DNA from: Planctomycetaceae bacterium
Lineage (GTDB): Bacteria > Planctomycetota > Planctomycetia > Planctomycetales > Planctomycetaceae
Direction: 5' to 3'
Assembly (NCBI GenBank): GCA_013813775.1
Contig: JACCRE010000341.1
Location: 1-64,000, forward strand
Length of the DNA stretch: 64,000 bases
A model generated the notes under the pieces. That model was not told the DNA's origin and searched no databases. It was given only the letters and a program-made list of their open reading frames with translations. Position numbers and translations under genes: made by a program. Below, piece after piece: positions 16,430 through 25,137 of this stretch. Within the stretch, counting starts at the first letter, position 1. Each line of letters begins with the position of its first letter.

Positions 16430-17614
16430 GTGCGCAGGTTCTGGGCCGCGGAGCGGTTCACGGGGTTCGGGCGAGACCCCTTCTCGCCGTCTCGCAAGCC
16501 GCCGCTCTCGACGACCGTATCGGGATCGCGCAAGGCCGACATCAAGGCCGCGCTGCGGGCAGAATGTCCCAAGGTCGCCGGCGTCTACGGCATGCTCGAC
16601 GCGTCGGGCCGGCTGATCTACGTCGGCAAGAGCAAGTCGCTGCGAACGCGGCTGCTCAGTTATTTCAGTCCGAAGGTCGCTCGCGAGAAGCCGGGGGCCA
16701 TCCTCCGTGAGACCAAGAGCTTGATCTGGGAGCGTCAGCCCAGTGAGTTCGCGGCTCTGCTGCGTGAGTTGTATCTCATTCGCACCTGGCGGCCTCGCTG
16801 GAACGTGAAGGACCAGCCCCGTTCGAGGCTGCCGAGCTTCGTGTGTCTCGGTCGAGGCCCCGCGAGGCAGCTTTTCGTGACGACGGCTCCGCCCAAGCCC
16901 GCAATTGCTTTCGGTCCCTTCTACGCCCAAGGTCGCCTGAATCGTGCCGTCGAGACGCTGAATCACCATTATCTGCTGCGCGACTGCAACGGCACTCAAC
17001 CGCTGCGGTTCCCCGACCAGCCGGAACTGTTTCCCGAGCCGCGACGAGCGGGCTGCCTCCGCTTCGAACTCGAAAGTTGTCTTGGTCCGTGCGCGGGCGG
17101 TTGCTCGCGACGCCGTTACGCCTCACAAGCCCGCAAGGCGCTCCGTTTTCTGGAAGGGAACGACGACGCGCCGCTCGACGCACTTCACGAACGCATGAGT
17201 CGCGCGGCAATGGAGCGTCGCTTCGAGACGGCGGCCCGGCTGCGTGACCGACTGTCGGACGTGGAATGGTTCGCCGGGCGCCTCAGTTCCTTGCGCGCTG
17301 CCCGGGAAAACTTCAACTTCATCTACCCGATGGAATCCGGCGCGGGACGCGAGATCTGGTATCTGGTGAGCCGCGGCTGCGTCGCGGCTGCCGTCCACTC
17401 GCCGTCGGATCGGCGCCGACTCGCTCCGGCTCGCCGGGTGATTTCGGAATGGCACGCCGTCGGCCGTCTCGATGGCTTCGCGATTATTGATCAGCACCCG
17501 ACGATTTCGCTGTTGTCACACTGGTTCCGCACGAGACCGGAAGAGCTGGACCGTGTGATTCCTATCGCGGACGCCTTCGCCCTCTGCGGCGGAGAGACTG
17601 TCGCGGCTTCGTAA
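16430..17614 (+). CDS. UvrC-like GIY-YIG nuclease lacking the C-terminal half
   Basis: The 394-residue protein carries a GIY-YIG nuclease domain (GVY at 51-53, YVG at 64-66, KSKSLRTRL, and SEFAALLRELYLIRTWRPRWN). A cysteine-containing middle part (ESCLGPCAGGCSRR) and a UVR-like helix (RMSRAAMERRFETAARLRDRL) follow. This is the order of UvrC's N-terminal half, but the RNase H-like endonuclease and HhH domains are missing, so it could make only the 3' incision. That resembles the short UvrC homologue Cho. It starts at GTG 16430 with AGGG 7 bases upstream. A role in nucleotide excision repair is likely but substrate specificity is unknown. Confidence 0.87.
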   Translation: MRRFWAAERFTGFGRDPFSPSRKPPLSTTVSGSRKADIKAALRAECPKVAGVYGMLDASGRLIYVGKSKSLRTRLLSYFSPKVAREKPGAILRETKSLIWERQPSEFAALLRELYLIRTWRPRWNVKDQPRSRLPSFVCLGRGPARQLFVTTAPPKPAIAFGPFYAQGRLNRAVETLNHHYLLRDCNGTQPLRFPDQPELFPEPRRAGCLRFELESCLGPCAGGCSRRRYASQARKALRFLEGNDDAPLDALHERMSRAAMERRFETAARLRDRLSDVEWFAGRLSSLRAARENFNFIYPMESGAGREIWYLVSRGCVAAAVHSPSDRRRLAPARRVISEWHAVGRLDGFAIIDQHPTISLLSHWFRTRPEELDRVIPIADAFALCGGETVAAS

Positions 17615-17683
17615 GCGGTTGCAGGGATCGACCGCTTGCGTGTTCAATGGCGTCACCGTTCTCGACAGTCATTGGAATCGCTC

Positions 17684-18421
17684 ATGAACCGCACCTGTCT
17701 CGTCATACTGGTCGCGTCGTTCGCGTCCGCCGTTGCACACTCGGCGGACCCTCAACCGGTGCCTCCCGAGACGATGCCGGCGCTGAAGCCGTCGGAGCGA
17801 GTGCCGAAGATGGCTGCGGGGCTTCCGATGCGCTTTCAAACCGGCTTCGAAGGCGGAAGCTTGGATGTGTTCGAGCCGACCGACACGAAGGCGTGGAAGG
17901 TCGTCGAGCAAGGTGGGAATCACGTCTACGCGCTGGTCGTTCGGCAGAGCGATTACAAGCCGCCGCAACGCTCGCCGTACAATATCGCGCTCGTGAAAGG
18001 ACTCGATGCGGGATCGGTGGTCGTCGACGTTCGCCTGCAATCGGCGATGACCGACTACGGGCACCGCAGCCTGTGCCTGTTCTTCAACCACCTCGATCCT
18101 TCGCACTTCTACTACGTGCACTTCGGCAAAGAGGCCGATCCGCACGCGAATCAGATCTTCATCGTGAACGGCGCCGACCGAAAGGCGATCAGCAAGACGA
18201 CGACCGCGGGCACGCCTTGGGACGACCAATGGCATCACGCCCGCGTTGTTCGCGACGCCGACACGGGCGACATTTCCGTCTTCTTCGATGACATGACGAA
18301 GCCGGTGATGACGGCGGTCGACAAGACGTTCACGTCCGGCCGGGTCGGCGTCGGTTCATTCGACGACGCCGGCAACTTCGACGAACTCGTCGTCTACACG
18401 AAGGACAAAGCCAACGAATGA
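17684..18421 (+). CDS. Secreted LamG/DUF1080-like protein
   Basis: The 245-residue protein has a signal peptide (MNRTCLVILVASFASAVAHS). Its body looks like a concanavalin-type beta sandwich: RFQTGFEGGSLDVFEPTD near residue 60, RSLCLFFNHLDPSHFYYVHF, then WHHARVVRDADTGDISVFFDD and RVGVGSFDDAGNFDELVVY at the C-terminus. These blocks are shared by LamG and DUF1080 proteins, which bind or process carbohydrates; binding is not shown here. I start at ATG 17684 for the signal peptide. The last codons (GCCAACGAATGA) are identical to a repeat core found three more times in the following 250 bases. Confidence 0.82.
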   Translation: MNRTCLVILVASFASAVAHSADPQPVPPETMPALKPSERVPKMAAGLPMRFQTGFEGGSLDVFEPTDTKAWKVVEQGGNHVYALVVRQSDYKPPQRSPYNIALVKGLDAGSVVVDVRLQSAMTDYGHRSLCLFFNHLDPSHFYYVHFGKEADPHANQIFIVNGADRKAISKTTTAGTPWDDQWHHARVVRDADTGDISVFFDDMTKPVMTAVDKTFTSGRVGVGSFDDAGNFDELVVYTKDKANE

Positions 18422-18663
18422 CTCGGAGGGATCGAAGGTGAGACCCGCGAATCACGCGAATTGACGCGAATGATTCAGGATTAGTCAGCCAACGAATGAC
18501 ACGAAAGAAAACTCATGAAAACCTGATTGGAAGACGTGATGTGATTGAACTTTCGCTCTGCGATTGAGATTTGAGTCATTCGTTGGCTCCTGATTCGCGT
18601 CGATTCGCGTGATTCGCGGGCCCGGCCTCACCGCGACTCGAGGCATTCGGGCCATTCGTTGGC
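18410..18663. repeat. Cluster of GCCAACGAATG repeats with a long inverted repeat
   Basis: The core GCCAACGAATGAC occurs at 18410-18422 and 18488-18500. It occurs inverted at 18575-18587 and, with one change at its end, at 18652-18663. An imperfect long inverted repeat has arms 18437-18502 and 18573-18632. Both contain GGTGAG, then CCGCGAATCACGCGAA and ACGCGAAT, and the 70-base centre is A+T richer. It fills the gap between the convergent LamG-like and rsgA genes. It may be a MITE-like element and could also terminate transcription. Confidence 0.75.
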
Positions 18664-18700
18664 CTCGAGGGAAGGTTCAGTGCCATGTCGCCCCGAGCAG

Positions 18701-19840
18701 TCAAGCGTCTTCGTCCGAGATGATTCGCAGGTAGCTTTCATACCGGCCGGGCGAGATCATGCCGAGGGCGACGGCCCGTTTGACGGCGCAGTCGTCCTCG
18801 TGCGTGTGACCGCAATCGGGAAAACGGCACTGCGGCACGTAGCGCACGAACTCGGCGAAATATCCTTCGACCTCGGCCGGATCGACCTCCCAGAGCAGGA
18901 ACTGGCGGATGCCGGGCGTATCGACGACGTAGCCGCCGCCTTCCAACGGCAGCAGCACGGCTCGGCGCGTCGTATGGCGGCCTTTCATCGTCCAGTCGCT
19001 CACGTCGCCGGTCTTAAGGTCGAGCGAGGGCTGCGTCGTGTTGAGCAGCGAGCTTTTGCCGACGCCGCTCTGGCCAGTGAAGACCGTCGTTTTGCCGGCG
19101 AGAAGTGATCGCAGCTCGGCGACTCCGCGCCCGTCGATGATGCTCGTCGGCAGAACGCGATAACCGAGATTCGCATAAAGCCGGACGAGAGAATCGAGCG
19201 ATCGCGGCGGCACCAGATCCGCCTTGTTGACGCAGACGAGCGGCTCGACGCCGCCCTTTTCGCAACTCACGATGAAGCGGTCGATCAGGCTCGGCTTGAG
19301 AGGCGGCTCGTCGGCGCTCGCCACGATCGCCGCCTGGTCGACGTTGGCGGCGAGAACATGTTCACGGTTGTCCTGCCGACGGGAGACGACCCCCTTCCGC
19401 GGTTCGACCCGTTCGATGACGCCTTGCGGGACTTCGCTCTCGGACCGCGACCCACTCGGGCGGAAGAGGACGCGGTCGCCGGTGACGACGGCGTTACGGG
19501 AATCGCGCGACATCGTGCGGACGACCCGCCGCACCGTGCATTCGTAGGTCTCGCCGTCGCGACCCTGGACGAAGCAGTTCAGTCCGACCGCGCTCAGCAC
19601 GCGGCCTTCCGCGCAATCGTCGGGCGAGACGTCGCGCTGCGGTGAGCCTTCGGTCTCCTCATCGACGACCACGGTGCGATACCGGGTCAAGTCACCCTTG
19701 CCGGTCATCCGCTCGGAACCGGCGTGACTCGAGCGGTCGTCGCCCGCGTCCGAGATGTCGCGAGTCAGATCATTGCTGCGAGCGCGGTTTTGCCTGTTCT
19801 TGCGAAACTCAACCCGGATTTTACGTTTCTTGCCCGCCAT
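18701..19840 (-). CDS. rsgA: Ribosome small-subunit-dependent GTPase RsgA
   Basis: RsgA checks maturation of the 30S subunit. The 379-residue protein shows the circularly permuted GTPase order: G4 NKAD (205-208), then G1 GQSGVGKS (256-263), then G3 DTPG (307-310). The C-terminal zinc site C338-x4-C343-x-H345-x5-C351 is present. An OB-like N-terminal domain precedes the GTPase (about 75-150). The first 70 residues are a basic, low-complexity extension longer than in E. coli; whether translation begins that early is uncertain. The FHA gene lies 9 bases upstream on the same strand, so the two are likely one operon. Confidence 0.96.
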   Translation of the reverse strand: MAGKKRKIRVEFRKNRQNRARSNDLTRDISDAGDDRSSHAGSERMTGKGDLTRYRTVVVDEETEGSPQRDVSPDDCAEGRVLSAVGLNCFVQGRDGETYECTVRRVVRTMSRDSRNAVVTGDRVLFRPSGSRSESEVPQGVIERVEPRKGVVSRRQDNREHVLAANVDQAAIVASADEPPLKPSLIDRFIVSCEKGGVEPLVCVNKADLVPPRSLDSLVRLYANLGYRVLPTSIIDGRGVAELRSLLAGKTTVFTGQSGVGKSSLLNTTQPSLDLKTGDVSDWTMKGRHTTRRAVLLPLEGGGYVVDTPGIRQFLLWEVDPAEVEGYFAEFVRYVPQCRFPDCGHTHEDDCAVKRAVALGMISPGRYESYLRIISDEDA

Positions 19841-19849
19841 TCCCGCCCG

Positions 19850-20347
19850 TCATTCGTCGAGAAGAAAACGAGCCGCATCTTCCTCGTCCGGATCGAACGA
19901 GGTCGGCAGGTTGGGATTGGGTCGGGGCGGCGTGGGAGTGGGCCTGCGCTCGGGCCGTCGTTCCGGCCTCGCCAAACCGGCCTTTTCAAGCAGGCTTCTG
20001 CCGAACGGATTCTGGCTTTCCTCAAGTGCCTCGGGAGGCGGCCCGTCGGCGGATGGCGTGTAGCACACTTCGTAGCGGTGTTTTGCGATCGTCAACTCGT
20101 CGCCGGGTTGCAGCCATTTCGAATCGACCCGCTCGCCGTTGACCTTGACCCCGTTGCGGCTGCCGAGATCGCGTACGATCCAGTAACCGTGCTCGAACTG
20201 AAGCTCGCAATGCTGCGATGAGACGTTCGGAAACTCCAATACGATGTCGCAGTTCGACCGGCGTCCGATCGCGAGACGCGGCTTGAACAACGGGATTGGA
20301 TCTCCGCCGCCCATCGGCACCAGTTCACCGAGCACCTGCTCCGCCAT
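19850..20347 (-). CDS. FHA-domain protein
   Basis: The 165-residue protein has one forkhead-associated domain, which binds phosphothreonine. Motif residues are visible: GRRSNCDIVLEFPNVSSQHC contains the GR, the Ser and the SxxH, and DLGSRNGVKVNGE has the conserved Asn-Gly. After residue about 105 a proline/arginine-rich tail follows (RPERRPERRPTPTPPRP). I start at ATG 20347 because AGGAG lies 6 bases upstream; longer forms have no ribosome site. It precedes rsgA by 9 bases and may link kinase signalling to ribosome assembly, which is only an inference from position. Confidence 0.92.
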   Translation of the reverse strand: MAEQVLGELVPMGGGDPIPLFKPRLAIGRRSNCDIVLEFPNVSSQHCELQFEHGYWIVRDLGSRNGVKVNGERVDSKWLQPGDELTIAKHRYEVCYTPSADGPPPEALEESQNPFGRSLLEKAGLARPERRPERRPTPTPPRPNPNLPTSFDPDEEDAARFLLDE

Positions 20348-20526
20348 CACCCACTCCTGTAAAACTGCTCCACGCAAGACGGGGACGTGATGTCGAATGG
20401 CCCGCGACACGACAGCGCCGGTGATCATCGGCGCGCCGAGCGTCGCCTTCACTCTAAGACGGCCCAAAAGCAGGGTCAATTAGGCGATTCCGATCGCGTG
20501 GCGTCCGCAACGTCGATCGGCGCGGT

Positions 20527-20532
20527 TACAAT
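20527..20532 (+). promoter_or_regulatory. -10 element of the rnpB promoter
   Basis: TACAAT lies 8 bases before the predicted 5' end of RNase P RNA, the right place for a sigma-70 -10 box. The sequence about 17 bases upstream does not match TTGACA well, so only the -10 box is supported. Confidence 0.55.
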
Positions 20533-20540
20533 GTCTACGC

Positions 20541-20934
<394 letters not shown>

Positions 20935-20960
20935 TCTTTTTCTTCCGTTCGCGATGACGC

Positions 20961-20994
20961 AATCAGATTCGAGCCCGAAGGACGCGATCTGATT
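20961..20994 (+). terminator. Possible rnpB terminator hairpin
   Basis: AATCAGAT (20961-20968) and ATCTGATT (20987-20994) form an 8-bp stem around an 18-base loop that contains further pairing. The pyrimidine run CCTCTTT follows. It lies about 27 bases after the rnpB 3' end. A T-rich stretch at 20936-20944 could alternatively end the transcript. Confidence 0.45.
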
Positions 20995-21138
20995 CCTCTT
21001 TGAGCGACGGCGACGGCTTGCTATGACTCCTTCGCCGCGGCCGGAATTCATGCATGGCCGGAGTCCGATCGCGCCGATAAGACATGTCGTTGCGGCCGAA
21101 GTGGTCGCTGCGATTCGTGACATTCCGGCCAAAGCATA

Positions 21139-21474
21139 ATGCCTCGTCTCCCCGTCTTTCCCATCCTGATGTGCCTCGCGGCGTCGCTCGCAAGCGGTTG
21201 CCAGACGGCGCAGCAGACCGCGCGCGTCGAGCGTCCACGTGGCGATGCCTTTTGGACGGCGGACGGACGATCATCAACATCGATGGTCGCTCGCAAAGGC
21301 GAGGGCGAAGTTCGCTTCGCATCGCGCGACACCTCGAACGGCGGAACGTCGTTCTCGGGCATCCTGTCAGGCGGCACCGGCAAAGAGCGAATCCCGCTGC
21401 CTCGCACGCAGCCGGGCGGATTGCGCAACGTCGATCGACAAGCATCCGCCGAGCAAGGCATCGGCGCATTCTGA
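21139..21474 (+). CDS. Small predicted lipoprotein, unknown function
   Basis: The 111-residue protein has a typical lipoprotein signal peptide with lipobox LASGC (residues 17-21), so mature protein would be a lipid-anchored chain of about 90 residues. The remainder is polar, rich in Gly, Ser and Arg, with no recognisable domain. ATG 21139 has no strong ribosome site. A good rho-independent terminator follows at 21503-21540. It is probably real because of the lipobox and the terminator, but it could be species-specific. Confidence 0.6.
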   Translation: MPRLPVFPILMCLAASLASGCQTAQQTARVERPRGDAFWTADGRSSTSMVARKGEGEVRFASRDTSNGGTSFSGILSGGTGKERIPLPRTQPGGLRNVDRQASAEQGIGAF

Positions 21475-21502
21475 CGCGTCCCACTTCCGGATTTCGAACA
21501 TT

Positions 21503-21540
21503 CAGCCCGTCGGCAACCGCCGATGGGCTGGCTGTGTTTT
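21503..21540 (+). terminator. Rho-independent terminator
   Basis: CAGCCCGTCGGC-AACC-GCCGATGGGCTG forms a 12-bp stem with one G-T pair, followed by GCTGTGTTTT. It closes the transcript of the small lipoprotein gene. Confidence 0.75.
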
Positions 21541-21630
21541 CGTGGGCGCCGCCCGGTCGTGAGTCGCTGGCGTTCTCCCACCGACCGGGTTAGACTTGCC
21601 GCGGTTTCGGGGCCGGCCGAAGCATGCCGG

Positions 21631-21661
21631 CCTCAGTTCGTTCTCTGGGAACGAACTCCGA
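21631..21661 (+). promoter_or_regulatory. Leader hairpin upstream of hpf
   Basis: GTTCGTT and AACGAAC pair around CTCTGGG about 20 bases before the hpf ribosome site, and a second pairing (GGCCGGC/GCCGGCC) lies just upstream. They may be a structured 5' leader. A controlling role is a guess. Confidence 0.4.
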
Positions 21662-21679
21662 CGGCCTCAGGAGCCAGCG

Positions 21680-22054
21680 GTGCAGATCGAAGTTACGAGT
21701 CGACACGGAACCGTCAGCGATGACGTCCGCCGCCACCTCGTCCAGAAGGCCGAGAAGCTGCTCACTTACTTCGAGCGGGTGACGGCGATTCAGGTGACGG
21801 TTGATTTCGAAACCCCTCGCCTCACGAAGGTCGAAATTCTCGTCGACGCCGAGCACAAGCACGACTTCGTCGCGAACGACCAGGGCGAGGACGTCGTCGC
21901 GACGTTCGATCGCGTGCTCCACAAGATGGAGCAGCAGGTGAAGAGGTACAAGGAGCGGATTCAGGATCACCGCCGCGATCGTCCCATGAACGAGATCGTG
22001 TCGCCGGATCCCGTTCCCGACCTGATGGCCGGCGATTCGCCGGCTGCGGAGTGA
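21680..22054 (+). CDS. hpf: Ribosome hibernation-promoting factor
   Basis: HPF binds the 30S decoding centre in starved cells and blocks translation. The 124-residue protein has the family core VTSRHGTVSDDVRRHLVQKA, IQVTVDFE, VEILVDAEHKHDFVA and the helix DRVLHKMEQQVKRYKERIQD. It lacks the C-terminal dimerisation domain of long HPF, so it is the short form. GTG 21680 is chosen because AGGAG lies 6 bases upstream. It precedes the PTS genes, an arrangement also known from proteobacterial rpoN-hpf-ptsN clusters, although rpoN is absent here. Confidence 0.95.
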   Translation: MQIEVTSRHGTVSDDVRRHLVQKAEKLLTYFERVTAIQVTVDFETPRLTKVEILVDAEHKHDFVANDQGEDVVATFDRVLHKMEQQVKRYKERIQDHRRDRPMNEIVSPDPVPDLMAGDSPAAE

Positions 22055-22148
22055 TTGCGGTAGGATTCACGTTGATTGAGCTATCGAGCCGCGACCATCG
22101 TCGCGGGGCTGGATCGTCCGGGTCTTTCGGACGAGGGAGCGAACACCG

Positions 22149-22622
22149 ATGAAGCTGACGGACTTCGTCGTCCGCGAAGCAGTGGTTCCCGACCTCAAGG
22201 TCGAGAACAAAGAGCAGGCTATTCGCGGCCTTGTCGCCTCGCTGAAAGACGCCGGCGTGGTCGCCACGCAAGATGAAGACGGCATCGTCGCCGCGATCAT
22301 GAAGCGTGAGGAACTCGGCTCGACGGGCATCGGCCGCGGCGTTGCGGTCCCTCATACGAAGCACCCGAACGTCGATCGACTGATCGCAACCGTCGCGATC
22401 TGCCACGACGGCGTGGACTTCGCCAGCCTCGACGGCGATGCGGTGCAAATCCTCTTTCTGCTCGTGTCGCCGCCCGACAAACCGGGCGATCACCTGCGTG
22501 GCCTCGAGAATATCTCGCGACACCTCCGCAGCGAGACGTTCTGCAATTTCCTTCGTCAGGCGCGCACGCAAGACGAAGTCTGGGATCTTCTCCGCGAAGC
22601 CGACGACGGTCAAATCCGTTAG
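22149..22622 (+). CDS. ptsN: PTS EIIA component, nitrogen/fructose family
   Basis: EIIA accepts a phosphate from HPr on a histidine. The 157-residue protein has the fold signature of EIIA-Ntr: [14 protein letters not shown]-type block at 56-69 with the phosphorylatable H69 ([10 protein letters not shown]), then [21 protein letters not shown]. It is a single domain without EIIB or EIIC. Together with the following HPr and EI genes and the preceding hpf it makes a regulatory, non-transporting phosphorelay the likely role. It lies 94 bases after hpf on the same strand. Confidence 0.92.
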   Translation: MKLTDFVVREAVVPDLKVENKEQAIRGLVASLKDAGVVATQDEDGIVAAIMKREELGSTGIGRGVAVPHTKHPNVDRLIATVAICHDGVDFASLDGDAVQILFLLVSPPDKPGDHLRGLENISRHLRSETFCNFLRQARTQDEVWDLLREADDGQIR

Positions 22623-22662
22623 TCTTTCGGCCGCCTCGCGACGCCCGTTCACGGCTTGGATC

Positions 22663-22682
22663 GGCCGGTCTTTAGACCGGCC
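22663..22682. repeat. Perfect palindrome GGCCGGTC-TTTA-GACCGGCC
   Basis: An 8-bp perfect stem with a TTTA loop lies between the EIIA and HPr genes. It could reduce read-through or protect mRNA ends. It has no T run downstream. Confidence 0.6.
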
Positions 22683-22721
22683 GGGCGGCTTGTGGTCCTT
22701 CCCTTGGGGAAGGCGTGCTTT

Positions 22722-23009
22722 ATGTCCGACGTACCAGTTCGCCGAGCGATCGTCACGATCCGACTACCCGAGGGGCTGCATTTGCGCCCTCTGACCCAGT
22801 TGGCCCGTGCCGCTCAATCGTATTCGGCGACGGTGACCCTTCAAAAAGGAGGGCAAACCGTCGATGCCAAGCGACCGCTCGATCTGATGACCCTCGCCGC
22901 CGGCTGCGGCGAACAGCTCCAGCTCGAAGCGGCGGGTGACGACGCCGACGCTGCCGTCGAAGCGATCGTCCGCCTTTTTGAGAGCGATTTCGCCGACGGC
23001 TCGCCCTGA
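22722..23009 (+). CDS. ptsH: PTS phosphocarrier HPr, Ser46 site missing
   Basis: HPr carries phosphate from EI to EIIA. The 95-residue protein has the active-site histidine in EGLHLRP (H20, equivalent to His15) and the arginine two residues on. In the region that holds the regulatory serine 46 of Gram-positive HPr (KSIMGLM), this protein reads KRPLDLM, so Arg51 takes its place. Kinase control at that site is therefore impossible. ATG 22722 gives the normal length. It is flanked by EIIA and EI genes. Confidence 0.93.
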   Translation: MSDVPVRRAIVTIRLPEGLHLRPLTQLARAAQSYSATVTLQKGGQTVDAKRPLDLMTLAAGCGEQLQLEAAGDDADAAVEAIVRLFESDFADGSP

Positions 23010-23157
23010 CGCGGCCCTTCATTGGCGGCAGAACGCCGGATGCTCGGCACCCGTGCCGGAGGGCTGAAAGGTTGCTGCCTTTTTGGCGTCGAATCTGCTA
23101 AACTTCGCGCGACTTGTGCGGCAAGGGTCGCCGTGGATCGGCTCGGTAGGATTTGGA

Positions 23158-24906
23158 ATGCTGGTGCGACGGGGTATCGCCGTTTCCCCCGGGGTGGCCA
23201 TCGCGAAAGCGTTGGTCCTCGGCACGGAGACGTTCCGTATCCCGCATCAGTTCGTCAGGCCCGAAGCCGTCGAATCGGAGGTCGGCCGCTTTCGCAGCGC
23301 CCATGCCGCCGTCTGTGAGGAAATCCGTTCCAACGAGCAGTTGGCGGCGGACCACCTCGGCAAGCAATACGGCGCGATCTTCGGCGCCCATCTCCAGCTT
23401 CTGATGGATCCGAAGCTGACGTCGGAGATCGAACAGCTCATCCGCGACAAGTTTTACGCGCCTGAGTTTGCCGCAAGCCGCGTGCTGCGCAAGTACGCGA
23501 AAGTGGTGCAGAGCCTCGGCGGTCAATATATGGCCGAGCGCGCGACGGATCTGTTCGATCTTGAGAAGCGAGTTCTGCGACAGATGCTCGGGCAACGCCG
23601 CGAGGAACTCGCGAATCTCACCTGCCCCGTGATCGTCATCGCTCGCAACCTCACGCCAAGCGAAACGGCGAGCCTCGATCGAAAGCACGTCCTCGGCTTC
23701 GCGACGGAAGGCGGCGGACGAACGAGCCACACCGCGATTCTTGCCGGAGCGCTCGAGATCCCGGCCGTCGTGGGCCTGGGACGATTCCTCTCCGACGTCT
23801 CGACGGGCGAAACGCTGATCATCGACGGCAATGTCGGTGAGGTCATCATTTCGCCCGATGAAGCGACGCTCGAACGCTATCGCGACCAAGAGGCCAAACG
23901 CCGGACGATCGAGGAACGGCTGCTCACGTTCGCCAACGTCACGGCGGAAACGAAAGACGGCGTTCGCGTTTACGTGATGGGGAATATCGAATTCCCCGAC
24001 GAAGTCGAGCACTGCACGAGCCGCGGAGCCGACGGAATCGGTCTCTACCGCACCGAATTCCTGTATCTCCAAAGCGACCGCGAGCCGACGGAAGAGGTCC
24101 ACTATCAAGCGTACTGCCGGGTGATCGATGCTTGCGGGGGCAAGCCGGTCGTGATTCGCACGCTCGACCTCGGGGCCGATAAAATCCCAGGCTCGTTTCG
24201 CGAACAGTTCAAGGACCAGCCGAACTCGGCGCTGGGGCTGCGCAGCATTCGACTGAGCCTTCAGAATCTGCCTCTGTTCCGCACGCAACTGCGGGCCATT
24301 CTGCGTGCGGCGACGCGCGGCGACGTGCGAATCATGTTTCCGCTCGTCTCGACCCTGCTTGAATTCCGGCAGGCGAAGATGATCCTGTCGGACGTGATGG
24401 AAGACCTTCAGGACGAAGGCATCGAGTTCAAACGCGACGTGCCAGTCGGCATGATGGTCGAAGTTCCCGCCGCGGCGATGCTGGCGGAGGAGTTTTCGCG
24501 CGAGGTCGATTTCTTTTCGATCGGCACGAACGACCTGATTCAGTACACGCTCGCCGTCGATCGCGCCGACACCTCGGTGGCGACGCTTTACAGTTCCGGC
24601 GATCCATCGATCTTGCGGTTGATCAAGCTCGTCGTCGAGGCCGGCAGGAAACGAGGCCTGCCGGTGACCGTCTGCGGGCAGATGAGCAGCGATCCCAAGT
24701 TTCTTGCGGTGCTCGTCGGGCTCGGCATGCGCCAGATCTCGGTGACGCCTCATGCTCTGCCGGAACTCAAGGCTCTTTTGCATCACATGACGATTCCTCA
24801 GGCCGAGGAGATCGCCCGTCGGGCGATGAGCTTCGACCTGGCGCGAGACGTCGAGAACTACTTACGTGGAGAACTGAAGAAGCTTTCGCCGGAGGCCACC
24901 CTCTGA
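23158..24906 (+). CDS. ptsI: PEP-protein phosphotransferase, PTS enzyme I
   Basis: EI takes phosphate from phosphoenolpyruvate and passes it to HPr. The 582-residue protein has the phosphohistidine motif GGRTSHTAI (H191). The PEP-binding TIM barrel contains [21 protein letters not shown] and [18 protein letters not shown]. The catalytic cysteine lies in VCGQMSSD. Length is normal. I start at ATG 23158, where [16 protein letters not shown] begins the family match. It ends the PTS cluster; no sugar-specific permease is encoded nearby. Confidence 0.97.
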   Translation: MLVRRGIAVSPGVAIAKALVLGTETFRIPHQFVRPEAVESEVGRFRSAHAAVCEEIRSNEQLAADHLGKQYGAIFGAHLQLLMDPKLTSEIEQLIRDKFYAPEFAASRVLRKYAKVVQSLGGQYMAERATDLFDLEKRVLRQMLGQRREELANLTCPVIVIARNLTPSETASLDRKHVLGFATEGGGRTSHTAILAGALEIPAVVGLGRFLSDVSTGETLIIDGNVGEVIISPDEATLERYRDQEAKRRTIEERLLTFANVTAETKDGVRVYVMGNIEFPDEVEHCTSRGADGIGLYRTEFLYLQSDREPTEEVHYQAYCRVIDACGGKPVVIRTLDLGADKIPGSFREQFKDQPNSALGLRSIRLSLQNLPLFRTQLRAILRAATRGDVRIMFPLVSTLLEFRQAKMILSDVMEDLQDEGIEFKRDVPVGMMVEVPAAAMLAEEFSREVDFFSIGTNDLIQYTLAVDRADTSVATLYSSGDPSILRLIKLVVEAGRKRGLPVTVCGQMSSDPKFLAVLVGLGMRQISVTPHALPELKALLHHMTIPQAEEIARRAMSFDLARDVENYLRGELKKLSPEATL

Positions 24907-25137
24907 CCTCGAATCCCGCGGCGACAGGCTTCGAAGCGAGTACACCTCCGCACCGTCACCGGTGCGGGCCGAAGACACCATCCGAATCACATCCAGACCG
25001 AACACACGATCTCCCGCCGACGATAACTCCGAATCCTGAAGTTTCGAGGCGGCATCTCGCGAGGCCCGTTCGCGGCCCAATCCTCGAGGTTACGCTCACC
25101 GCGCGAGTCGTGCGTCGTGTTGGACGAAGGGTCCATC
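24907..25137. other. Intergenic leader between ptsI and RNase G
   Basis: The 231-base gap holds a perfect hairpin CCGCACCG-TCAC-CGGTGCGG at 24948-24967, without a T run, and no credible open frame. E. coli RNase E controls its own mRNA through its leader; whether this leader acts similarly is speculation. Confidence 0.5.

Noticed and set aside
16300-16710. Open frame with a lipoprotein-like start (MGTRTVTALGV..., lipobox-like CFAGC)
   Set aside because: It overlaps the UvrC-like gene in another frame for most of its length, and the GIY-YIG signature is much stronger. The lipobox-like start is in the 5' flank and is probably coincidence.
20501-20509. -35 box for the rnpB promoter
   Set aside because: The sequence about 17 bases upstream of TACAAT (TCCGCA) does not resemble TTGACA, so only the -10 box was kept.
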